Shown here: one piece after another, positions 42,578-50,582 of the stretch
Layout: each line of letters opens with the position of its first letter
How positions within the stretch are numbered: the first letter of the stretch is position 1
Assembly: GCA_934667095.1 (NCBI GenBank)
Contig: CAKULE010000017.1
Location: 1-58,178, forward strand
From: an uncultured Oscillospiraceae bacterium
GTDB lineage: Bacteria; Bacillota; Clostridia; Oscillospirales; Oscillospiraceae
DNA: 58,178 nt
Direction of reading: 5' to 3'
Notes under the pieces: model-generated
Seen by the model: only the letters and a program-made list of their open reading frames with translations
Told to the model about the DNA's origin: nothing
The model's database searches: none
Program-made: the position numbers and the translations under genes

Positions 42578-42613
42578 ACAGGCCCCTCCCGGTGGTTATA
42601 GTGATACAAGAAT

Positions 42614-42642
42614 AGTATACCATATCCTGCCCGCAAAAAAAA
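42614..42642 (-). promoter_or_regulatory. Possible promoter of the murB run
   Basis: Minus strand TATACT (42619-42614) lies about 37 bases before murB. The -35 box at the right distance is only TTTTTT, so this is a weak call. Confidence 0.35.
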
Positions 42643-42665
42643 TAGGGGAAACACGAAAATAGCTC

Positions 42666-42694
42666 TTGATTTTCTCTCCGCTTTCTGATAAACT
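42666..42694 (+). promoter_or_regulatory. Promoter of rpmB
   Basis: TTGATT (42666-42671), 17-base spacer, TAAACT (42689-42694), about 50 bases before rpmB. Confidence 0.65.
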
Positions 42695-42745
42695 GACGTA
42701 GTTAATGCAAATGTGCAATTCTGACCAGCGAGGAGGTTTGTAGAT

Positions 42746-42934
42746 ATGGCCAAATGTGAGTTCTGTGGCAAGGGCGTGAACTTCGGTATCCAGGTTTCCC
42801 ACTCCCACCGCCGCTCCAATCGTCCCTGGAAGCCCAACGTCAAGCGCGTGAAGGCTGTGGTAGACGGTACTCCCAAGCACGTCTATGTGTGCACCCGCTG
42901 CCTCCGTACCGGCAAGGTCAACCGCGCGGTGTAA
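42746..42934 (+). CDS. rpmB: Ribosomal protein L28
   Basis: A 62-residue large-subunit protein. It is the zinc-binding (C+) form, with Cys pairs in CEFCGKG and later CTRCLR; VSHSHRRSNRPWKPNVKRVK is the conserved core. Zinc-free paralogues are often induced under zinc shortage, but none is seen here. GAGGAGG precedes the ATG. It is a single-gene unit with promoter and terminator. Confidence 0.97.
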   Translation: MAKCEFCGKGVNFGIQVSHSHRRSNRPWKPNVKRVKAVVDGTPKHVYVCTRCLRTGKVNRAV

Positions 42935-42949
42935 TCAGCAGGACAACGT

Positions 42950-42985
42950 AAAGAGCTCCACGCAGCTGCGTGGGGCTCTTTTTGT
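42950..42985 (+). terminator. Terminator of rpmB
   Basis: AAAGAGCTCCACGCAG and CTGCGTGGGGCTCTTT form a hairpin with one G-T pair and a T-run. Confidence 0.9.
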
Positions 42986-42999
42986 TTTATACAGACGGC

Positions 43000-43032
43000 A
43001 AAACGCCCCCGGCACGGTGTGCCGGGGGGCGT
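43000..43032 (-). terminator. Terminator of gpsA
   Basis: On the minus strand AACGCCCCCCGGCAC pairs with GTGCCGGGGGCGTT across ACC, followed by a short T-run. Confidence 0.85.
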
Positions 43033-43042
43033 TCCTTTCAGA

Positions 43043-44053
43043 TCAGATCCAGGAGATCTCGTTCTCCAGCTCGCCCTTCTTGTCCCGGGCCATGAGCTCC
43101 CGCAGGACGCAGCGTGGGTCCTTTCCCTCGTAGAGCACCTGATAGGCTCCGGTGGTGATGGGCATCTCTACCCCGGTTCGGCCGGCCAGCTCCATGGCGC
43201 TGGCTGCTGCGTAGTAGCCCTCCACCACGGCGCCGTTCATCTCCTCCATGGCCTGGGCAATGGTCTTCCCCTGCCCCAGCAGGATGCCCGCCCGGCGGTT
43301 GCGGGAGTGCATGGAGCAGCAGGTGACGATCAGATCACCCACGCCGGTGAGACCCGCGAAGGTCTCCTTCCGGGCGCCCAGCGCCACCCCCAGACGGGCG
43401 ATCTCGGTAAGGCCCCGGGTCATGAGCATGGCCTTGGTGTTGTCGCCCAGCTCCATGCCGTCGCAGCAGCCGGCGCACAGGGCAATGACGTTCTTCAGCG
43501 CCGCGCCGATCTCCACCCCCACGATGTCCGGAGAGGTGTAGATGCGGAAGCGCTCGTTCATGAACACGTCCTGGGCCATTTCGGCGGCGGCCCGGCTGGC
43601 CGAGGCCACCACCACCGCCGTGGGCACGCTGCGGCCCACCTCCTCCGCGTGGGAGGGGCCGGAGAGCACCACCACCGGGTGGCGGTCCCCCACCTCCTGC
43701 TCCACCACCTGATGGAGGAGCAGGGTGGTATCCTTCTCAATGCCTTTGGACACCAGAACGATGGGCGTGCCGGGGTCGGCGGTCTCCCCCAGCCGGCGGG
43801 CGGTGGACCGCACGGCGAAGGACGGCGTGGCCAGCACTACCAGCCCGCAGCCCTTCACACAGCTCAGGTCACAGGTGAGTTCCATCCGCTCCGGGATGGG
43901 CACGCCCCGGAGCATGGGGTTCTCGCCGTGGGCCAGAATGGCGGCCCGCTCCTCCTCGGTATGGCTCCACAGGGACACATCGTGTCCATTCTCCAGCAGC
44001 ACCATGGCAAGGGCAGTGCCCCATGCGCCGCTTCCGATCACTGCGGTCTTCAT
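43043..44053 (-). CDS. gpsA: Glycerol-3-phosphate dehydrogenase (NAD(P)+)
   Basis: It makes sn-glycerol 3-phosphate from dihydroxyacetone phosphate for lipid synthesis. The 336-residue protein has the Rossmann loop VIGSGAWGTALA, VLVSKGIEKDT, VVLSGPSHAEEVGR, the catalytic Lys region GAALKNVIALCAGCCDGMELGDNTKA and a RNRRAG loop. It overlaps the end of plsY by four bases. The der-plsY-gpsA order is a familiar Firmicutes cluster: its product is the substrate of PlsY. Confidence 0.96.
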   Translation of the reverse strand: MKTAVIGSGAWGTALAMVLLENGHDVSLWSHTEEERAAILAHGENPMLRGVPIPERMELTCDLSCVKGCGLVVLATPSFAVRSTARRLGETADPGTPIVLVSKGIEKDTTLLLHQVVEQEVGDRHPVVVLSGPSHAEEVGRSVPTAVVVASASRAAAEMAQDVFMNERFRIYTSPDIVGVEIGAALKNVIALCAGCCDGMELGDNTKAMLMTRGLTEIARLGVALGARKETFAGLTGVGDLIVTCCSMHSRNRRAGILLGQGKTIAQAMEEMNGAVVEGYYAAASAMELAGRTGVEMPITTGAYQVLYEGKDPRCVLRELMARDKKGELENEISWI

Positions 44054-44874
44054 GCGTTGGTCTCCTCCTCTGAGGGATGGTCGTTTTCGTTCTCCGGGGT
44101 CTCGGGCTCCGCGGGCGTTTCGGGCTCTGCGGCGGACTCAGGCTCTCCGGAGGGGGCCGGCTCTGCCGGGGGTTCGGACGCCGGGGCCGGATCGGCCTTC
44201 GGGCTCTTCTTAAAGGTGAATTTGGACTCCTGCCCCTTGATCAGCCGGGCGATATTGCCCTTATGCTTCAGGATGATGAGGCCGCCCATGACGATGGCCA
44301 GCACGGTGATGAGCCACGAGCGGTACAGAAGCCAGCTGCCGATGGGAAACAGCAGGCCCGCCGCACAGGAGCCGAGGGAGACATAGCGGGTGGCCACGGC
44401 GAGGATGAGGAACGCGCCCCAGACCATCAGGGCCAGCCGCCAGTCGATGAGGATGGCAATGGTGCCGCCGGAGAGGACGCCCTTGCCCCCGCGGAAGCCG
44501 TACATACAGGGGAACATGTGGCCCAGCATACAGAACAGGCCGCCCCAGTACCGGCCGAAGATGGTCAGGCCGGGGGCCAGATGGCTGAAGGCGAAGGCCG
44601 CCAGCAGGACAGACACCACCGCCTTGGCCACGTCGATGAAAATGACCAGCAGGGACAGGGCCCCGCCGTGGATGCGGCAGAAGTTGGTCAGGCCGCCGTT
44701 GCCGCTGCCGTGCTGGCGGATGTCGTCCTTCAGGATGCCCCGGGAGACCATGACGGCCCCGTTGCAGCAGCCGAGAAAATAGCTTACCGCGGCGATGCAC
44801 GCCAGCGCCAGCACCAGCCAGCCGGGGGTAACGTTCCCCCGGTCTGTCAGTGGGCGCAGCAAAATATCCAGCAT
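44050..44874 (-). CDS. plsY: Acyl-phosphate:glycerol-3-phosphate acyltransferase with acidic tail
   Basis: It acylates glycerol 3-phosphate in the membrane, the first step of phospholipid synthesis. Of 274 residues, the first 215 or so are the normal PlsY with five membrane segments and motifs DIRQHGSGNGGLTNFCR, GGKGVLSGG and KHKGNIARLIKGQESK. The remaining 55 or so are an extra Pro/Glu/Ala/Ser-rich tail (ADPAPASEPPAEPAPSGEP and on), absent from typical PlsY. It starts five bases after der. The CRIHGG segment and added residues near the N-terminus also differ a little from the standard. Confidence 0.92.
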   Translation of the reverse strand: MLDILLRPLTDRGNVTPGWLVLALACIAAVSYFLGCCNGAVMVSRGILKDDIRQHGSGNGGLTNFCRIHGGALSLLVIFIDVAKAVVSVLLAAFAFSHLAPGLTIFGRYWGGLFCMLGHMFPCMYGFRGGKGVLSGGTIAILIDWRLALMVWGAFLILAVATRYVSLGSCAAGLLFPIGSWLLYRSWLITVLAIVMGGLIILKHKGNIARLIKGQESKFTFKKSPKADPAPASEPPAEPAPSGEPESAAEPETPAEPETPENENDHPSEEETNA

Positions 44875-44879
44875 GGCGC

Positions 44880-46208
44880 TCAGTCCTCCTTGTCGCCCCG
44901 CTGGCGAATGGTGATGCGGATGGGTGTGCCCGTCAGGGCAAAGGTGGAGCGGATCTGGTTCTCCAGATACCGCTGGTAGGAGAAATGGAACAGCTTGGCG
45001 TCATTGCAGAAGATCACGAAGTGGGGCGGCTTGACGCCGATCTGGGTCATATAGTAGATCTTCAGCCGGCGGCCCTTGTCCGTGGGGGGCTGGACCCGGG
45101 CCTGCGCGTCCGCCAGCACCTGATTGAGCACGCCGGTGGGGATGCGCAGGGCGGCCTGATTGACCACCGCCTGAATGAGGTCGAACAGTTTGTTCACCCG
45201 CTGACCCGTAAGGGCGGAGAGGAAGATGATGGGGGCGTAGGTCATGTAGGACAGATCCCGGCGGACCTCCTCCTCCATGCGCTTCATGGTCTTGTCGTCT
45301 TTCTCCACGGCGTCCCACTTGTTCACCACGATGATGCAGGCCTTGCCCGCCTCGTGGGCCATGCCGGCCACCTTGGTGTCCTGCTCGGTGACACCCTCGT
45401 TGGCGTCGATGAGGATGAGGCAGACGTCGCTGCGCTCGATGGCCATGGCGGCGCGGAGAACAGAGAACTTCTCCACCCGGTCGTCCACCTTGGACTTCTT
45501 GCGCATGCCGGCGGTGTCGATAATGAGGTACTTGCCCGTCTCGTTCTCCAGATAGCTGTCCACCGCATCGCGGGTGGTGCCCGCCACGTTGGAGACGATG
45601 ACGCGGTCCTCCCCCAGCAGGCGGTTGGTCAGAGAGGATTTGCCCACGTTGGGCTTGCCGATGATGGCCACCTTGACCACCTCGTCGTCCTCTTCCTCCT
45701 CGATCTCCGGGGGAAAGTACCTAAAGCAGGCGTCCAGCAGGTCGCCGGTGCCGTGGCCGTGGACGGCAGAGATGGGGTACGGGTCCCCGAGGCCCAGATT
45801 GTAAAACTCGTAGATGTCCGGATTCGTGTGGCCGGTGGAATCCATCTTGTTCACCGCCAGCACCACGGGCTTGCCCGAGCGCTGGAGCATCCCGGCCACG
45901 TCCTGATCGGCGGCGGTCATGCCCGTGCGGATGTCGCACACGAAGATGATCACGTCAGCGGCGGCAATGGCGATCTCCGCCTGCTCCCGCATGAAAGAGA
46001 GAATCTGGTCGTCGGTGTCCGGCTCGATGCCGCCGGTGTCCACCAGATCAAAGGTGCGGCTGCGCCACTCCGCCTGAGCGTAGAGGCGGTCCCGGGTGAC
46101 GCCGGGGGTGTCCTCCACGATGGAAAGGCGCTTGCCCGTGAGCTTGTTGAAGAGCATGGACTTGCCCACGTTGGGCCGGCCCACGATGGCAACTAAGGGT
46201 CTCGGCAT
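44880..46208 (-). CDS. der: Ribosome assembly GTPase Der (EngA)
   Basis: A double-GTPase protein for large-subunit assembly. At 442 residues it has the usual length. Two G domains are visible: the first begins VAIVGRPNVGKSMLFNKLTG with DTGG and NKMD; the second has VAIIGKPNVGKSSLTNRL with DTAGMRKKSKVDD and NKWD. A KH-like C-terminal domain ends it. ATG 46208 is chosen: GGAGG lies upstream and MPRPLVAIVGRPN is the normal start, although the frame is open to 46439. A -10-like TATACT (46275-46270) lies upstream without a good -35 box. Confidence 0.96.
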   Translation of the reverse strand: MPRPLVAIVGRPNVGKSMLFNKLTGKRLSIVEDTPGVTRDRLYAQAEWRSRTFDLVDTGGIEPDTDDQILSFMREQAEIAIAAADVIIFVCDIRTGMTAADQDVAGMLQRSGKPVVLAVNKMDSTGHTNPDIYEFYNLGLGDPYPISAVHGHGTGDLLDACFRYFPPEIEEEEDDEVVKVAIIGKPNVGKSSLTNRLLGEDRVIVSNVAGTTRDAVDSYLENETGKYLIIDTAGMRKKSKVDDRVEKFSVLRAAMAIERSDVCLILIDANEGVTEQDTKVAGMAHEAGKACIIVVNKWDAVEKDDKTMKRMEEEVRRDLSYMTYAPIIFLSALTGQRVNKLFDLIQAVVNQAALRIPTGVLNQVLADAQARVQPPTDKGRRLKIYYMTQIGVKPPHFVIFCNDAKLFHFSYQRYLENQIRSTFALTGTPIRITIRQRGDKED

Positions 46209-46363
46209 GGTGTTACCTCCTATGATGAACGGGGACGCTGGGCCTCCCCGCCGAAATCGTCGTGATGGTAGTATAACAAATATCCGGAGAAAAGAAAAGG
46301 GCGGAATTGTAAACAAAACGGCGCCGCTGGAAAATATGGCGCGGAGAAGCGGCCGGAAAACTG

Positions 46364-46391
46364 AAAAAGGACCGCCATTCGGCGGTCCTTT
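46364..46391 (-). terminator. Terminator of rpmF
   Basis: Minus strand AAAGGACCGCC and GGCGGTCCTTT pair across GAAT, with a T-run. Confidence 0.9.
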
Positions 46392-46410
46392 CAGTCCGTG
46401 ATGTTGACGA

Positions 46411-46590
46411 TCACTTGGCAGCGGCGACCTCTTTGCCATCGTAGCTCATGCACTTGGCGCACACACGATGGGGCAGACGGGCGGCACCGCACTTGGGGCA
46501 GACGTTGAGGCTGGGGGTCTCCAGCTTCCAGACGGAGCTGCGGCGCTTGTTCCGGCGCTGCTTGGATACTTTACTCTTAGGGACGGCCAT
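46411..46590 (-). CDS. rpmF: Ribosomal protein L32
   Basis: A 59-residue large-subunit protein found by translating the minus strand of the gap. It begins MAVPKSKVSKQRRNKRRSS and carries the zinc ribbon CPKCG...CAKC; all four Cys are present. GGAGG is upstream of ATG 46590. It follows DUF177 by 27 bases, the standard DUF177-rpmF pair. Many gene callers keep it; a 60-residue cut-off would miss it. Confidence 0.96.
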   Translation of the reverse strand: MAVPKSKVSKQRRNKRRSSVWKLETPSLNVCPKCGAARLPHRVCAKCMSYDGKEVAAAK

Positions 46591-46617
46591 GTTGACACCT
46601 CCTATAGAATTTATTTC

Positions 46618-47127
46618 TCATTCATCGTCATCCTGCTCCAGCAAAGCCGCCAGCTTCGCCAGACGGGGGTCGATCTCCCGCCTGCAGCGGCAGGGCTCCC
46701 GGTTCAGGTCGGCGCCGCAGCCGGCGCACAGACCCTTGCAGTCCTCGGAGCAGAGATTTTTCGTGTCAAGCGCAAGGAGAAACACATCCGTCAGGAGTGC
46801 GTCCAGATCCAGCCCCAGATCCCGGTCCAGCAGAACGATGTCGTCGTTCTCCTCATCCTCCAGCTCCGCGGCCAGCAGGGTCTCGTACTCCACGGTCTTC
46901 TCCCGTTCAAAGGGTCTGGCACAGCGGTCACAGACCAGGGAGAGAACGGTGCTCATGGTGACGTTCAGGACCAGCGCGCCCGCCATATTCCTCACCCTGC
47001 CCTCCACACGGACGGGATGCGCCGCCGGCTTGGCCCCGTTCCACTCCAGCTGGGTCAGATCCAGCTCGTAGTCGAAATTCAGGCTTGTCCCCGGCTCCAG
47101 GGCGATTCGCTTCAGATCCAGTTTCAT
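46618..47127 (-). CDS. DUF177 (YceD) family protein
   Basis: A 169-residue protein linked to 23S rRNA maturation in its E. coli and plant relatives. It contains LVCDRCARPFE in the middle and the C-terminal Cys-rich signature CKGLCAGCGADLNREPCRC, six or so Cys that may hold zinc. It always lies beside rpmF in many bacteria, as here. A consensus promoter lies 33 bases upstream. Confidence 0.92.
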   Translation of the reverse strand: MKLDLKRIALEPGTSLNFDYELDLTQLEWNGAKPAAHPVRVEGRVRNMAGALVLNVTMSTVLSLVCDRCARPFEREKTVEYETLLAAELEDEENDDIVLLDRDLGLDLDALLTDVFLLALDTKNLCSEDCKGLCAGCGADLNREPCRCRREIDPRLAKLAALLEQDDDE

Positions 47128-47159
47128 TCGTACACCTCTCGCATAATGGCACAGATGGT

Positions 47160-47188
47160 ATTATAATCAAAGTCGGGGCGATTGTCAA
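47160..47188 (-). promoter_or_regulatory. Consensus promoter of DUF177-rpmF
   Basis: Minus strand TTGACA (47188-47183), 17-base spacer, TATAAT (47165-47160): an exact consensus pair. Confidence 0.9.
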
Positions 47189-47211
47189 ATACTATTTTCT
47201 ATTTTTCAACC

Positions 47212-47240
47212 TTTTTTCCCGGGAAAAAATATGATACAAT
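47212..47240 (+). promoter_or_regulatory. Promoter and palindrome before the pseudouridine synthase
   Basis: The -10 box TACAAT (47235-47240) has an extended TG. The only -35 at 17 bases is TTTTTT (47212-47217), which is the left part of the perfect 18-base palindrome TTTTTTCCCGGGAAAAAA (47212-47229). A protein binding the palindrome would block this promoter. Confidence 0.55.
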
Positions 47241-47271
47241 ATTTCCGTTCATTTGACAAGGGGGAACCGAC

Positions 47272-48249
47272 ATGAAGGAATTCACCATTGGAAAAAACGA
47301 CGCCGGGCAGCGGCTGGACCGCTGGCTGGCCAAGACCCTCCCCCTCCTCCCCGCGCCGCTGGCCCAGAAGTACATCCGGCTGAAGCGGGTGAAGGTCAAC
47401 GGCAAGGGCTCCAAGCGGGACGTGCGGCTGGCGCAGGGAGACGTGCTGCAGCTGTACATCAACGACGAATTCTTCGAGACCCCCAACCGGGAGAACGCCT
47501 TTCTCTCCGTGTTCAAGCCACAGCTTGACATCGTGTACGAGGACGCCGACCTGCTGCTGGTGAACAAGCGGCCGGGCATGGTGGTCCACCCCGACGATAA
47601 GGAGCACACCAACACCCTCATCACCCACATTCAGGCGTACCTGTACCAGAAAAAGGAGTGGTCCCCCTACTGGGAGAACTCCTTCGCCCCCGCCCTGTGC
47701 AATCGCATCGACCGCAACACCGGGGGCATCGTCATCGCCGCCAAGACCGCCGAGGCCCTGCGGGTGATGAACCAGAAGATCAAGGACCGGGAGCTGACCA
47801 AGCTGTACCTCTGCGTGGTGCAGGGGAAGATGTCCCCGGCGGCGGGGGAGCTGAAGGGCTTTCTGCTGAAGGACGAGGACAAGGCACAAGTGAAGGTGTT
47901 CGACCACCCCATCCCCGGGGGCAAGACCGCCCTTACCTTATATAAAACGCTGGCGGTGAAAAACGGGCTGTCGCTGGTGGAGTGCGACCTGATCACCGGG
48001 CGGACCCACCAGATCCGCGCCCAGTTCGCCGCCGCGGGCCACCCCCTCATCGGGGACGGCAAGTACGGCCGGGAGCGGGACAACCGGCAGTACGGCCGCA
48101 GCGGCCAGGCGCTGTACTCCTACAAGCTGCGGTTCGAGTTCACCACCGACGCCGGCTGTCTGGAGCATCTCAACGGCCGGGAGTGGACCGTGGCGGACAT
48201 CGACTTTGTGGCGGAGTACTTCCCGGAGTTTTCCTTGACCGAACAGTGA
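47272..48249 (+). CDS. RluA-family pseudouridine synthase
   Basis: It isomerises uridine in rRNA or tRNA. The 325-residue protein has an N-terminal S4 domain (about 10-80, with YIRLKRVKVNGKGSKRDVRL) and the RluA catalytic domain. The catalytic Asp is Asp147 in CNRIDRNTGG, where most relatives read HRLD(x)2TSG. Later motifs: LTKLYLCVVQGK and LITGRTHQIRAQFAAAGHPLIGD. It is close to RluD/YjbO; the exact target cannot be read. AGGGGG lies before the ATG. Confidence 0.93.
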   Translation: MKEFTIGKNDAGQRLDRWLAKTLPLLPAPLAQKYIRLKRVKVNGKGSKRDVRLAQGDVLQLYINDEFFETPNRENAFLSVFKPQLDIVYEDADLLLVNKRPGMVVHPDDKEHTNTLITHIQAYLYQKKEWSPYWENSFAPALCNRIDRNTGGIVIAAKTAEALRVMNQKIKDRELTKLYLCVVQGKMSPAAGELKGFLLKDEDKAQVKVFDHPIPGGKTALTLYKTLAVKNGLSLVECDLITGRTHQIRAQFAAAGHPLIGDGKYGRERDNRQYGRSGQALYSYKLRFEFTTDAGCLEHLNGREWTVADIDFVAEYFPEFSLTEQ

Positions 48250-48257
48250 TTCCTCTG

Positions 48258-48296
48258 AAAAGGGCCCCTCCGCATCGGCGGAGGGGCCCTTTTGTT
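48258..48296 (+). terminator. Terminator of the pseudouridine synthase
   Basis: AAAAGGGCCCCTCCGC and GCGGAGGGGCCCTTTT pair perfectly across ATCG, then TGTTT. Confidence 0.93.
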
Positions 48297-48360
48297 TGAT
48301 TTTTGTAACCGTTTGTTTCCAAATGTAATCAAATTGTAAGTATTTTTAACTAAATTGTTA

Positions 48361-48390
48361 TTGACCCCCCCCCCCATTTTTTGCTATAAT
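48361..48390 (+). promoter_or_regulatory. Promoter with a C11 tract in its spacer
   Basis: TTGACC (48361-48366) and TATAAT (48385-48390) are 18 bases apart. The C-tract 48365-48375 (eleven C) starts in the -35 box and fills half of the spacer. Upstream (48295-48360) is AT-rich and could act as an UP element. Confidence 0.75.
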
Positions 48391-48428
48391 GGCGGTGCGA
48401 AAGCAAAACACAAAGGAGGTCCTGTTTC

Positions 48429-49148
48429 ATGCACACGATCAAAAAGCTGGCCCTGGGGCTGGCGCTGCTGCTCACCCTCACCGCCTGCGCCGGGCCGGCG
48501 GCCAGCTCGCCTTCCCCTTCTGCAGAGCCCTCGGAGACACCGGCGGCGCAGCCCGCCTCCCTGCCCGAACTGGAGGCCCTGCGGGAGCTGGTGGACTGGC
48601 AGGCGGACGAGTACCTGGCCGGGGTCTTCGAGACCCGGGAGGACGCCATCGCGAGCCTGGCCCTGCGGGAGGTGTACACCGGCCTGACGCTGGAGGACGG
48701 CGCCGCCGCCACTATGGCGCTGTTCACCGTTTTGAACACGCCCCACGTCGCCGGATTTCAGCGCACCGTCGTCCTGCTGCTGGACGGGGAGATGAAGCCC
48801 CTTGGGCAGGCCGCCGTGGCCGCCGACAGCGTGGAGTTCCAGCAGCTGGACGATTCCCATGTGCTGTTTTTGCAGACCAGCCGCTCTACCGGGATCTCCT
48901 CCTACTATCTTACCCTGCTGAAGGCCACCCCCAGCGGCTGGGAGGATCAGACCGAGAGCTCCGGCCTGGTGCTGGACGAGCTGGGGGAACTCTATTACAG
49001 TCTCAGCATGGGCGACCTCTACGTCTTTGAAAACACCGTCCAGGGCCAGCCCTTCGACCTGCCGGAATACCGCCAGCTGTGCGTGCTCCACTGGATGGGA
49101 GAGGAGAAGGGCGGCTTCCAGGATTACGCCGCGCTGGAGCGCAGCTGA
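48429..49148 (+). CDS. Lipoprotein of unknown function
   Basis: A 239-residue exported protein. A lipobox LTAC at about 17-20 follows a Lys-Lys and Leu-rich signal, then a Ser/Pro/Ala/Glu linker (22-45) and a globular domain with no recognised fold. AAAGGAGGT gives a strong ribosome site at ATG 48429. It is a single-gene unit, flanked by terminators, whose promoter carries the C11 tract, so its expression may vary between cells. Confidence 0.8.
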   Translation: MHTIKKLALGLALLLTLTACAGPAASSPSPSAEPSETPAAQPASLPELEALRELVDWQADEYLAGVFETREDAIASLALREVYTGLTLEDGAAATMALFTVLNTPHVAGFQRTVVLLLDGEMKPLGQAAVAADSVEFQQLDDSHVLFLQTSRSTGISSYYLTLLKATPSGWEDQTESSGLVLDELGELYYSLSMGDLYVFENTVQGQPFDLPEYRQLCVLHWMGEEKGGFQDYAALERS

Positions 49149-49172
49149 CCCCACGGAAAAGTACGAAGATCA

Positions 49173-49217
49173 CCCCGGAGGACCGCCGGAAAACCGCGTT
49201 CCTCCGGGGCGTTTCTT
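49173..49217 (+). terminator. Terminator of the lipoprotein gene
   Basis: CCCCGGAGGA (49173-49182) pairs with TCCTCCGGGG (49200-49209), followed by a T-rich tail. Confidence 0.85.
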
Positions 49218-49279
49218 TCCCTTGGGGCTCAATGGGTCGGGCCGGTTCTGGACCCCCTTAAATTTTTTGACGAAAATCA

Positions 49280-49308
49280 TTGACTTTTGACCCCCAAACG
49301 GATATAGT
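49280..49308 (+). promoter_or_regulatory. Promoter of the pot operon
   Basis: TTGACT (49280-49285), 17-base spacer, TATAGT (49303-49308). The leader of about 90 bases has a GTCCGG/CCGGAC hairpin (49329-49354) around GGTTTTGAAACC. Confidence 0.75.
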
Positions 49309-49406
49309 GTATCTCGCTATCCGTGAAAGTCCGGCTATGGTTTTGAAACCGGACGAATAAATCGAGGGAGCTGAAATTTTTTAGAAAAAGAAATGGGGGA
49401 GGATAC

Positions 49407-50582
49407 ATGTCCAAAGAACTGATCCGACTGCGGGACTGTGTCATGGCCTACGAGGACGGCGTCGTTCTCGATCACATCAACCTTTATATCAACGACAAAG
49501 AGTTCCTCACGCTGCTGGGTCCCAGCGGGTGCGGCAAGACGACCACGCTGCGTATCATCGGCGGGTTTCTGACGCCCACCGCAGGCGACGTCCTGTTTGA
49601 CGGCGTGAGGATCAATGATGTTCCCCCCCATAAACGGGCGGTCAACACCGTGTTCCAGAAATACGCCCTGTTCCCCCACCTGAACGTGTTCGAGAATGTG
49701 GCCTTCGGCCTGCGCATCCCCAAGGTGGGCGAGAACGGCAAAAAGGTGAAGATCCCCGAGAAAGAGATCAAGAAACGAGTCATGGAGATGCTGGAGGTGG
49801 TAAACCTCAAGGGCTTTGAGAAGCGGGCGGTGTCCGCCCTCTCCGGCGGCCAGCAGCAGCGGGTGGCCATCGCCCGGGCGCTGGTGAACCGGCCCAAGGT
49901 CCTGCTGCTGGACGAGCCGCTGGGTGCGCTGGACATGCGCCTGCGCAAGGACATGCAGAACGAGCTGAAGCGCATCCAGCAGGAGACCGGCATCACCTTT
50001 ATCTACGTCACCCACGACCAGGAGGAAGCTCTAGCCATGAGCGACACCGTGGTGGTGATGGACGGCGGCCGCATCCAGCAGATCGGTACCCCCGAGGACA
50101 TTTATAACGAGCCCAAGAACGCCTTTGTGGCAGACTTCATCGGCGAGTCCAATATCATCGACGGCATCATGCGCTCCGACGGCGTAGTGGAGATCTTCAA
50201 CCGGAGGTTCGCCTGTCTGGACGGCGGCTTTGAGAAGGACGAACCCGTGGACGTGGTCATCCGGCCGGAGGACGTGGACATCGTCCCCGAGGATCAGGGC
50301 CAGCTGAAGGGCACTGTGACCAACGTGACCTTCAAGGGCATGCAGTACGACATCATCGTGGACTTCTACGGCTTCAAGTGGCTGATCCAGACCACCGACC
50401 TCTCCCCCGTGGGCAGCCGCATCGGCATTAAGATCGACCCCGACGGCATCCACGTGATGAAGAAGAGCCAGTACTCCGGCATGTTCGGGGACTACTCCTC
50501 TTACTCCGAGGAGTATGAGGAGATCTCCGACGCCACCTTCGATCCCGAGGACGAGGATCAGGAGGGCGGAGATGAAGAGTAA
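49407..50582 (+). CDS. potA: Spermidine/putrescine ABC transporter ATPase
   Basis: The ATPase of a polyamine importer. The 391-residue protein has Walker A GPSGCGKTTT, the signature LSGGQQQRVAIA, Walker B LLLDEPLGALD and the H-loop THDQEEA. A TOBE domain covers about 280-350, and the last 35 residues are Asp/Glu/Tyr-rich, an unusual acidic tail. GGGGGAGG precedes the ATG. It leads potA-potB-potC-potD, and overlaps potB by 11 bases. Confidence 0.95.
   Translation: MSKELIRLRDCVMAYEDGVVLDHINLYINDKEFLTLLGPSGCGKTTTLRIIGGFLTPTAGDVLFDGVRINDVPPHKRAVNTVFQKYALFPHLNVFENVAFGLRIPKVGENGKKVKIPEKEIKKRVMEMLEVVNLKGFEKRAVSALSGGQQQRVAIARALVNRPKVLLLDEPLGALDMRLRKDMQNELKRIQQETGITFIYVTHDQEEALAMSDTVVVMDGGRIQQIGTPEDIYNEPKNAFVADFIGESNIIDGIMRSDGVVEIFNRRFACLDGGFEKDEPVDVVIRPEDVDIVPEDQGQLKGTVTNVTFKGMQYDIIVDFYGFKWLIQTTDLSPVGSRIGIKIDPDGIHVMKKSQYSGMFGDYSSYSEEYEEISDATFDPEDEDQEGGDEE

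Noticed and set aside
46209..46439. Der frame extended upstream to 46439
   Set aside because: The extension runs through the rpmF terminator and part of rpmF on the same strand; the ribosome site and family start fix ATG 46208.
49329..49354. Hairpin in the pot leader as a riboswitch
   Set aside because: A six-pair stem alone, with no terminator and no known class match; kept only as a note in the promoter entry.
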